Shown one piece after another: positions 1-12,408 of a DNA stretch of 64,000 nt. This DNA is from Pseudoxanthomonas sacheonensis (GTDB lineage: Bacteria > Pseudomonadota > Gammaproteobacteria > Xanthomonadales > Xanthomonadaceae): the NCBI RefSeq assembly GCF_010093305.1, contig NZ_PDWS01000006.1:62001-126000 (forward strand), read 5' to 3'. A program made the translations under genes and the position numbers. Numbering within the stretch: position 1 is the first letter of the stretch; every line of letters begins with the position of its first letter. Under the pieces are notes generated by a model that ran no database searches, was not told the origin of the DNA, and worked only from the letters and a program-made list of their open reading frames with translations.

Positions 1-1150
<1,150 letters not shown>

Positions 1151-1158
1151 ATCGCACA

Positions 1159-5631
<4,473 letters not shown>

Positions 5632-5751
5632 CGTTTTTCTCAACCGGATAAAGGCTGGCCGGCGCGTGCCGATCAGCGAAGTGACGGCGACACCGCGCCC
5701 TGCGCAAGCGGCGCTACTGAATGTCTCCGGAAACCCGACTAGAACATAGAT

Positions 5752-5767
5752 GTTGCGGTGCCGCAAC
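5752..5767. promoter_or_regulatory. Perfect palindrome upstream of gltB, candidate operator
   Basis: GTTGCGGTGCCGCAAC is a 16-base perfect inverted repeat about 120 bases upstream of the gltB start, in the only sizeable gap before the gene. On the minus strand TTGCGG could also serve as a weak -35 element, with a TCTAGT-like -10 element 17 bases later. No regulator is identifiable from the sequence. Confidence 0.35.
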
Positions 5768-5832
5768 ACGAGCGGGATGCGGCCCTGTTAGTTACATCGG
5801 CAACTTTTTCTCCGGGCGTTGCCGGACTGGAA

Positions 5833-6162
5833 TCAACTGCAGTTGACGCTGGCGATCTTGCCTTCGGCATCCAGCACCAGATTCAGCCTGCCCATCCTGA
5901 ATTCCTTGGTGATGGGCTGGTTGTGCCTGAGCACGCGCACAATTTCGGCGCCGGCGTCGGTGCGCGCGCGCTCCTGCGTTTCCGGCGTGGGCAGCAGGCC
6001 GACCGCGTCGGCGACTTTGCCTGCGTCGCAATGCGCGGAAGAGGTAGCGTCCACGGCCGGTGCCGGCGGCGGAGCCGCGCTGTCCGGCGCGGGAACCTGC
6101 GCGCACGCGGACAGCGCCAGGGTCAGGACTGGAGCGACAAGGAAAGGTTCTGGTTTTGTCAT
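5833..6162 (-). CDS. I78-family peptidase inhibitor-like lipoprotein
   Basis: A 109-residue protein beginning MTKPEPFLVAPVLTLALSAC, with a signal peptide and lipobox (LSAC) predicting a lipoprotein. After a proline/alanine linker the domain has the I78 pattern: a Cys near the start (SAHCDAG), a helix with charged residues, a VRVLRHNQPITKEF stretch, RLNLVLDAEGKI, and a terminal Cys (SVNCS) likely disulfide-bonded to the first. The family includes small elastase and alkaline protease inhibitors. ATG 6162 was preferred over the upstream ATG at 6174 because it gives a compact signal peptide. It is tandem with a paralogue 28 bases upstream, so probably co-transcribed. Confidence 0.8.
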   Translation of the reverse strand: MTKPEPFLVAPVLTLALSACAQVPAPDSAAPPPAPAVDATSSAHCDAGKVADAVGLLPTPETQERARTDAGAEIVRVLRHNQPITKEFRMGRLNLVLDAEGKIASVNCS

Positions 6163-6190
6163 GGCGTACTCCACAGCAAGGCTGCGGTTG

Positions 6191-6550
6191 TCAGCCGCAG
6201 CGGATCGCGGTCACCGTGCCGGCGTCGTCCAGGTCCAGGTTGAGCCGGTTGGCGTTGAATTCCATCGTCACCGCCTGGTTGGGCTTGAGCGTGCGCACGG
6301 TCCCGGCGCCGCTGTCCTTGCGCGCCTGTTCCACCTCGGCCTCGGTGACTTTCTTGCCGACCGCCCACTGCGCCTGCGAATCGTCGCAGGCCGTGGCCGC
6401 CGCCGGCGGTGTCGGCGGCGCCGGTTGTGCGGCTTCCTCGGCGCGTTCCTCGGACTGGGCCAGAGCCTGCTCCTGTTCGTCGGGTTTGGGCGTGCAGGCG
6501 GCGAGGCACAGGGTCAGCAAGGCGGCGGCTGGCAGCAGAAGTCGGGACAT
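6191..6550 (-). CDS. I78-family peptidase inhibitor-like lipoprotein (tandem paralogue)
   Basis: A 119-residue protein with a signal peptide and lipobox (CLAAC), then a Glu/Gln-rich and Pro/Ala-rich linker to about residue 53. The I78-type domain contains an N-terminal Cys (TACDDSQ), VRTLKPNQAVTMEF, RLNLDLDDAGTV and a C-terminal Cys (IRCG). It shares this layout with the next gene downstream, so the pair looks like a tandem duplication. The likely site of action is the periplasmic face of a membrane, guarding against self or foreign serine proteases; the target is unknown. Confidence 0.82.
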   Translation of the reverse strand: MSRLLLPAAALLTLCLAACTPKPDEQEQALAQSEERAEEAAQPAPPTPPAAATACDDSQAQWAVGKKVTEAEVEQARKDSGAGTVRTLKPNQAVTMEFNANRLNLDLDDAGTVTAIRCG

Positions 6551-6724
6551 GCGTGGCTCCGGAGAAGAGGATGGGCTGATTCAAGCATCCTGCATCCGGC
6601 GTTCGCAAGGCGTTAACCGGAGGCTTCCCCCTTCACGACGGCCGGACCCAACCAAGGCCAGGGCACGTTGACCCAACGTTCTCCTTACGCACCCTGCAGG
6701 CGCCGCCGGAGGAGAAGGGAGAAA

Positions 6725-7804
6725 TCAAGGCGCCTCGGCGATAGCCACGATCTCCTCACCCACAGCTTCCACCTCCACCAGCCGCAGCATCAGCAACGCC
6801 AGCGTCACCACATCCTGGTGGTTGTGCGCGGCGACGCGCCGCAGGTTGCGCGCCGATCCGCCGCGCAGGTAATTCAGCCAGGCCGCGGGCGCTTCCGAAC
6901 CCGGCAGATCGTCCTCGCGCACGATGCGCAGCAGTTCGCGCTCGATCGTCGCCAGGCGGCAGTTCTCCCAAGTGCCTCTATATCTACGGCGTGTAGGGAA
7001 CAGCAGGTCCACATGGTCCAGCGGTGTGATCGGATCGCCCTTGCGCGCCAGACGGTAACGCGTCTTCAGCAAGGGCGAGTCGTAGCAGCGGCCGTTGTAG
7101 CTGGAAAGCACGGTGTCCTTTTCCTGCAGCCAGCCGGCGAACGCCTCCAGCATCGCCGATTCGGCCGCCATCGTGGTCATCAGCAGCTGGCGCACGCGCA
7201 AGCCGTCGCCATGCCGGCCGTCGATATGCCAATCCGCGGCGCCGATCATGAAGGCGCGGGTGCCGGTGCCGCCGGCCAGGCCGGTGGTCTCGGTGTCGAA
7301 GAACAGCAGGTTGCGCGGGTTCACCGATTGGTCGTGGCGCTTGGCGAACGCCAATGGGAGATCGTAGTCCGGCGCGGGCATGGGCAAGTGGGTTTCGATC
7401 AGGCGCAGGCCTGGGGAGATTTCTTCTCCCGGGACTTCGCGGTCGGTGGATTTGTGTGAGCGCGGCGAAGCGGAGTTCTTTTCGCGGAGGCCCAGCAGCT
7501 TTCGCAACTTATCGATGGATTGCGAAGCAGGCCGCGCCGCAGAGATACGCAATGCATCCGCGAGCGACGGGCCAGCCTCCTCCCTTGCGCGAAGCGCAGG
7601 GGAGGATTGAGGAGGGGTGTTCTTGACCTTGTTGTTGCTTTTCCCATCACTCGACGTAAAGTCTCCGGACGACTTCGCGCCGAGAGCACCCCTCCCCCTG
7701 AGCCGCTCGTCGCGGCTTCGAGCTCCTCTTGCTTCGCAAAGGGAGGGAGCAAGAGCGCCAGCCTCCCGCTTCAACGCCCGCAGCTTTTCCAGCGATACAC
7801 TCAC
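6725..7804 (-). CDS. MrfB/YprB-like RNase H-fold exonuclease with repeat-derived insert
   Basis: A 359-residue protein with a DEDD-type RNase H-like 3'-5' exonuclease domain (RNase_H_2): FDTETTGLAGGTGT near residue 168 carries the first Asp/Glu pair, SYNGRCYDSPLL the second motif, and HNHQDVVTLALL near residue 330 the last. It lies directly downstream of a DUF1998 helicase, the arrangement of Bacillus MrfA/MrfB (YprA/YprB), which repair mitomycin C damage. The start is GTG at 7804. Residues about 19-76 are encoded by a palindromic repeat (7577-7748), leaving the probable native N-terminus (SLEKLRALKREAG) split from IDKLRKLLGLR. Whether the insert affects function is unknown. Confidence 0.82.
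   Translation of the reverse strand: MSVSLEKLRALKREAGALAPSLCEARGARSRDERLRGRGALGAKSSGDFTSSDGKSNNKVKNTPPQSSPALRAREEAGPSLADALRISAARPASQSIDKLRKLLGLREKNSASPRSHKSTDREVPGEEISPGLRLIETHLPMPAPDYDLPLAFAKRHDQSVNPRNLLFFDTETTGLAGGTGTRAFMIGAADWHIDGRHGDGLRVRQLLMTTMAAESAMLEAFAGWLQEKDTVLSSYNGRCYDSPLLKTRYRLARKGDPITPLDHVDLLFPTRRRYRGTWENCRLATIERELLRIVREDDLPGSEAPAAWLNYLRGGSARNLRRVAAHNHQDVVTLALLMLRLVEVEAVGEEIVAIAEAP
7577..7748. repeat. CCTCCCTTGC-family palindromic repeat inside a coding sequence
   Basis: Terminal arms CCTCCCTTGCGCGAAGCGCA and TTGCTTCGCAAAGGGAGG enclose a divergent centre ending in AGCACCCCTCCCC. The same arms and the AGCACCCCTCCCC segment occur at 25771-25938. This copy is open in the reading frame of the exonuclease gene and adds about 58 low-complexity residues. 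Confidence 0.85.
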
Positions 7805-7826
7805 GCGGCGATCCCGAATGCCATGC

Positions 7827-7922
7827 GTAGGAGCGACGTGGGTCGCGACGTCTTCCTCCCTGAGAAACGATTCGGCATATCGCAGCGAACAAAATGTCCT
7901 TCGCGACTCACGTCGCTCCTAC
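7827..7922. repeat. GTAGGAGCGACGT-family palindromic repeat
   Basis: Arms GTAGGAGCGACGTGGGTCGC and GCGACTCACGTCGCTCCTAC flank a variable centre. It fills most of the 123-base gap between the helicase and exonuclease genes. Related copies sit at 39574, 51246 and 59593. Confidence 0.88.
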
Positions 7923-7927
7923 TGGCA

Positions 7928-10390
7928 TCACGCATCGATTTCACTTCCCAATAGTCCAAGCACTTCCAGCGCCAGCGACTTCGGCGTCGCCGATTGCTTG
8001 CCTTCGCTGATCGCCAGCACCGGCCCCACGCACGCCGGGCAACCTGCAACGCAATCGCAATGGGCTACCAGTTCGCGCGCACGCTGCACCAGTTCGGCCT
8101 GCCGCCGCCACAACGGTTCGCTCAGGCCCACGCCGCCGGGGAAGTTGTCGTACAGATACACGGTCGGTACGAACTGCTGCACGTCCGCCGATGAGTTTTC
8201 CACCATCGGCACCGCTTTCCCCTCATCATCCTGCGCGCGGCCGTTGCCCTTGCCGTCCTGGGTCGCGAACCACGCCCCATCGCCGTTGCCGACCGATTGC
8301 TGCAGGTCGCGCGCATCGGCCATCACCGCCACCGTCGCCACCACGTGCAATGCATAGGCGGCGCCCAGGAAACCATCCAGGGCATCCTGCCTGGATGCGA
8401 ACGCCTTCAGCAGCGCCGCCTGCGGCAGTTGCCACCAGACTGCGGTGGTGTGCAATTCCTGGTCCGGCAAATTCACCGGTCCATAGCCGATGTTCTCGTG
8501 TGTGTAGTAGCGGATCTTCTTGTAGCCGGCCACGCGCCGGACCACGTGCACCTCGCCGTGGACGCTGTCGCCGCTGCCGGCTTCGCAATCCTCGAAGCGC
8601 TCCAGCACTTTCAACCTGGTGAAGTCGATGCTGTCGGTGTAGTAGTCGACGAAGGTGCGGGTGACGTAGGCCTTGCGGCCTTCCCAGTCCAGCCGCTCCA
8701 CCTGGTACGGCGTGCTCTGCACCATATGGATGGCGCCTTCGTACAGGGTCAGCGCGGCGGCTGAGTAATCCACTTCGCAAAGGATCGTTTGCCGTCCGTC
8801 GGTCTTGTCCACGACCACGAAGTTGCCGTCGGCCACCGAGCGCAAACTCACCGCTTGCGCCGGATAGCTGTCGGCGATCCATTCCCAGCGTTCGCCTTCG
8901 CGGTGCACCACTTCGGTTTCCGCCAACGCTTCCAGGTACACGGATGGATCGATAGGACCGTATGCCTCGCCGACCAGGAACGGCAGTTCGAAGGAACCGC
9001 AGCGGATGTGGTCGAACAGGATCAGCGGCTGGTCCGGGGCGATGCGTGCGTGTTCCGGCGGCGCATCGGCGAAGAAATCCGGATGCCGCACCACGTACTG
9101 GTCCAGCGGCTGCGAACTGGCCACCAATACGCCCAGCGACGGTTGCTGTCGTCGCCCGGCGCGGCCGAAGCGTTGCCAAGTGGCCGCCACCGAACCGGGA
9201 TAACCGTTCAACACCACCACGTCCAGGCTGCCGATATCCACGCCCAGTTCCAGCGCGGAGGTGGCGATGATGCCGTCGATGCTGCCGGCGCGCATGTCGC
9301 GCTCGGCGGCGCGGCGTTCGGTCGGCAGGTAGCCGCCCCGGTAGGCGCGGATGCGCGGCGACTTGCGCGGATCGTGGTCGAACACGTCCTTCAGGTATTT
9401 GGTCAGCACCTCCACCATCAACCGCGTCTGTGCGAACACCAGTGTCTTCAATCCGGACTTGATGGCAATGCGGGCGATGCGGTTGCTCTGCGAACGCGCC
9501 GAGGCGCGCAGGCCCAGGTCGGCGTTGACCACCGGCGGGTTCCACAGCAGCACATGCTTGTCGCCGGTGGGCGCGCCGGATTCGGTGATCGCGTGCACGC
9601 GGTCCTCGATCAGCGCCTCGCAATGCGCCTGTGGATTGCCGATGGTCGCCGAGCACAGGATGAACTGCGGCCGCACGCCGTAGAAGGCGCAGATGCGCTT
9701 GAGCCGGCGCAGCACGTTGGCGACGTGGCTGCCGAACACGCCGCGATAGGTGTGCACCTCGTCGATGACCACGTAGCGCAGGTTCTCGAAGAACTGCGCC
9801 CACTTGGTGTGGTGGGGCAGGATGGCCTGGTGCAGCATGTCCGGATTGCTGACCACGATGTCGCCATGCAGGCGGATCGCTTGCCGCGCGTCGCCGGGCG
9901 TATCGCCGTCGAAAGTGAAAGCCTTCACTCCCAGTTCGCCGGCGCGATTGAGCTCCAGCAATTCGGCCACCTGGTCCTGCGCCAGCGCCTTGGTCGGGAA
10001 CAGGTATAGCGCCTTGGCATTGCAGGTCATGGCCGCGGCCACCACCGGCAGCGTGTAGCAAAGCGATTTGCCCGACGCCGTCGGCGTGACGATGGCCACG
10101 TGCTCGCCATCCTGCGCCGCTTTCCATGCTTCGGCCTGATGGCTGTACAGCCGTTCGATGCCGCGCGCCCGCAAGGCGGTCTTCAATGCTTCCGGCACGT
10201 CATCGGGAATCGGCGCGTACCGCCCTTCGCGTCCGGGAATCATGAAGTTGCCGGTGATGCGGTCGGCATAGCGCTTGGACAAGCGCTCGGTCAGCAGCCT
10301 GCCATCGCGGCTCAACTGCCCGTCGGGGAGAGTGGAAAGACGGTGTTCGTCGTCTTCAGTACGTTTGGCTAGGGCCTGGGCAGGCGGCAT
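7928..10390 (-). CDS. MrfA/YprA-like DEAD/DEAH helicase with DUF1998
   Basis: An 820-residue superfamily-2 helicase. Walker A is TPTASGKS (about residue 100), motif II is DEVH (VIDEVHTYRG, about 208), motif III is SATIGNP, and motifs V/VI are ATSALELGVDIG and WQRFGRAGRR. The C-terminal DUF1998 region ends in a four-cysteine cluster (CDCVAGCPAC) near residue 780, as in MrfA-type helicases, where it binds zinc. With the exonuclease downstream it matches the MrfAB repair pair. ATG 10390 (MPPAQALAK) is taken as start; a GTG at 10423 in the same frame is an alternative. The gap to the partner gene is 123 bases and carries a repeat. Confidence 0.88.
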   Translation of the reverse strand: MPPAQALAKRTEDDEHRLSTLPDGQLSRDGRLLTERLSKRYADRITGNFMIPGREGRYAPIPDDVPEALKTALRARGIERLYSHQAEAWKAAQDGEHVAIVTPTASGKSLCYTLPVVAAAMTCNAKALYLFPTKALAQDQVAELLELNRAGELGVKAFTFDGDTPGDARQAIRLHGDIVVSNPDMLHQAILPHHTKWAQFFENLRYVVIDEVHTYRGVFGSHVANVLRRLKRICAFYGVRPQFILCSATIGNPQAHCEALIEDRVHAITESGAPTGDKHVLLWNPPVVNADLGLRASARSQSNRIARIAIKSGLKTLVFAQTRLMVEVLTKYLKDVFDHDPRKSPRIRAYRGGYLPTERRAAERDMRAGSIDGIIATSALELGVDIGSLDVVVLNGYPGSVAATWQRFGRAGRRQQPSLGVLVASSQPLDQYVVRHPDFFADAPPEHARIAPDQPLILFDHIRCGSFELPFLVGEAYGPIDPSVYLEALAETEVVHREGERWEWIADSYPAQAVSLRSVADGNFVVVDKTDGRQTILCEVDYSAAALTLYEGAIHMVQSTPYQVERLDWEGRKAYVTRTFVDYYTDSIDFTRLKVLERFEDCEAGSGDSVHGEVHVVRRVAGYKKIRYYTHENIGYGPVNLPDQELHTTAVWWQLPQAALLKAFASRQDALDGFLGAAYALHVVATVAVMADARDLQQSVGNGDGAWFATQDGKGNGRAQDDEGKAVPMVENSSADVQQFVPTVYLYDNFPGGVGLSEPLWRRQAELVQRARELVAHCDCVAGCPACVGPVLAISEGKQSATPKSLALEVLGLLGSEIDA

Positions 10391-10462
10391 GGCGGAGGCT
10401 GTGGGGAAGGGGCCACAGTTCACCGCGCTGCTTTCTCACCTGCTGAGATTGCCCATTGGGTG

Positions 10463-10540
10463 GTGGGAGCGGCGTCTCGCCGCGAGCTCTTCGCTCTCAT
10501 CCAAGCTACTCAAGAGCTCGCGGCGAGACGCCGCTCCCAC
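10463..10540. repeat. GTGGGAGCGGCG-family palindromic repeat
   Basis: Arms GTGGGAGCGGCGTCTCGCCG and CGGCGAGACGCCGCTCCCAC, each extended by CGAGCTC/GAGCTCG, enclose a short centre. It lies between the 3' end of the last MoxR-operon gene and the helicase start. Sister copies are at 32415 and 58793. Confidence 0.9.
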
Positions 10541-10554
10541 GGGTTGCGTTTTCT

Positions 10555-12408
10555 TCAGGCTGCGATGTTGGTACGCCCCGTGCGCGCGCGCTCTAGCCAC
10601 CACAACAGTCCAATACCAATCAGCCAGGCGAGGAGCCAGGGCCAGGAGGATCCGCTCCGCCTGGATGCTTCATGGCCGTCGGACTTTCCGGCGACGCTGA
10701 CCGGAAGGGCTTGCAAGCGCAATGTCGAATCGCGCAATTCGGCTGCGCGCAGACCCGGCGCCGCATCGTGCGCGTAGACGAAGAACGGCCAGGAGCTTTC
10801 GCGTGCTTTGGCATCGATCTGCAGCAGCGAATGCCAGCCAGTCTGTCGTGGCCAGTACGCAGCGCAAGTGGAGTCGCCGGCACCCGGGTCGGGCAATAGC
10901 ATGGTGGTTCGTCCGTCCGGCGCGACAACGCTCGGTTTGCCGCTGAGCGCGCACAAGGCCATGCGCTGCTGTTCGCGCGGTTGCGGGTCGATGCGTGGAG
11001 CGGAACCAGTCCGTGCGCGGGCCAGGGTTGCGAAGGCGCTGCTCCACAATTCGGCGTGGCGTGCGCTTTGTCCGGACAGCACCAGCGCGAAGCTGTCGGT
11101 CACGCTCCACACCGCGATGCGTCCGCGCTGTTCCGCGCGCCAGACCGCGAGCACGGCGCCATCGGCATCGCGCAGCAGGGGAGTGGCGTCGGCACCGCCC
11201 AGCTTCAGCGCGCGACGGGTAAGCGCGGGGTTGTCGTCCTGCGCGCCATTCGGCGCAGTGGCCGTGTCGGCCGTGCCCGGTCCGCGTCGCGCGCGCAACG
11301 CTTCCTCGTCGATCGATTCGGCAGGCAGGCGAACGGTGGCGATATCGCCGCTGGTGCCGAGCGAGAAGCCCAATGCCTGCCACTGGCGCCGTGTCGTGTC
11401 GGGCAATGGCCCGGTGATCCGCAGCACCAGGCCGAGCCCCTGGCGAACCGCCTCGATCAACGCCGCGCGTTCGTTCGCGCCCAGGGTGGCCCAGCTGCGT
11501 TCGTCCAGCACCACAAGATCGAAACGTTGCAAGGTCGCCGCATCCACGCGCAGCGGCGCATCGCCCAGCTGCATGCCGCCACCGACGCCGATCTGGGTGT
11601 GCAAGTAAAGTCCGGCATCGGCGGCCCAGCGGCGCAGATACTTCAGTTCGGGCGAGGGTGCGCCCGCCAGCAACAGCATGCGCGGCGCAGGATCGGCCGT
11701 CGTCCACAACGGCACCTGCACTTCTTCCACCGTTTTTCGCTGCGCATCGCGCACGCGCAAAGTGAAGATCGCCTGCCCGGGCACGCGGGTGGTGCCGGTG
11801 ACGATGAATTCGCCGCTGGCCGGCAGCGCAAGCGCATCCACGCGCTGGCCGGCCGGATCGATCAGTTCCACCGATCCTTTGTCTACGCCATTGACCTGTC
11901 CGCCGATCTGGAACGCGGCGCCGGCCGCTACCTGTCCTGGTCCGTCCAGACGCACCACGCCGCGCGGCAAGGCCGGCGCATCGAAGGTCAGGGGCAGAGT
12001 CTGCGCGGCCTCGCGGTCGCGCGGCTCCAGCCCGGCGCCGACGATGCGCAGGCGTTGCATACCGGGATAACGACGCAACGCGGTGGCCAGGTCGGGCACG
12101 CGTTCGGCGCCGGTCAGAATCGGCGCTTCGGGCAGCGCGATCAGACGATCGCCTGCCGCCTGCGCGCCAGTACGCGTCGCGCCTGCGGTGGCGACCACCA
12201 GCGTTCCCGCTTCCGTGGGCAAGGTGGGCGGCAACAGCGTGAAGTAGAGCAGCGCCGCGCATAGCGGCTGCAGCAGCCACAACGCCACCAGCCGCCAGCC
12301 GCGCGATCGCGAGGCGTCCGGTGCGTTTCGTTGCCAGAGCCAAAGGCGCAGCCAGGCGAGCACAACCGCCAGCGCCAGCAATACCGCCAGCCACAACGAC
12401 AGGTTCAT
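10555..12408 (-). CDS. Large membrane protein with GATase1-like region, end of MoxR operon
   Basis: 617 residues. Two hydrophobic segments lie at the N-terminus (MNLSLWLAVLLALAVVLAWL, then a second at about 40-58), and one near the C-terminus (WPWLLAWLIGIGLLWWLERA). Between them is a periplasmic or exposed region whose middle (RMLLLAGAPSPELKYLRRWA ... FDLVVLDERSWATL) looks like the type-1 glutamine-amidotransferase-like fold found in BatA/VWA-associated proteins; I see no catalytic Cys triad. The start ATG at 12408 overlaps the upstream stop in ATGA, so translation is probably coupled. Role unknown; likely a structural partner in the MoxR/DUF58 membrane system. Confidence 0.75.
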   Translation of the reverse strand: MNLSLWLAVLLALAVVLAWLRLWLWQRNAPDASRSRGWRLVALWLLQPLCAALLYFTLLPPTLPTEAGTLVVATAGATRTGAQAAGDRLIALPEAPILTGAERVPDLATALRRYPGMQRLRIVGAGLEPRDREAAQTLPLTFDAPALPRGVVRLDGPGQVAAGAAFQIGGQVNGVDKGSVELIDPAGQRVDALALPASGEFIVTGTTRVPGQAIFTLRVRDAQRKTVEEVQVPLWTTADPAPRMLLLAGAPSPELKYLRRWAADAGLYLHTQIGVGGGMQLGDAPLRVDAATLQRFDLVVLDERSWATLGANERAALIEAVRQGLGLVLRITGPLPDTTRRQWQALGFSLGTSGDIATVRLPAESIDEEALRARRGPGTADTATAPNGAQDDNPALTRRALKLGGADATPLLRDADGAVLAVWRAEQRGRIAVWSVTDSFALVLSGQSARHAELWSSAFATLARARTGSAPRIDPQPREQQRMALCALSGKPSVVAPDGRTTMLLPDPGAGDSTCAAYWPRQTGWHSLLQIDAKARESSWPFFVYAHDAAPGLRAAELRDSTLRLQALPVSVAGKSDGHEASRRSGSSWPWLLAWLIGIGLLWWLERARTGRTNIAA

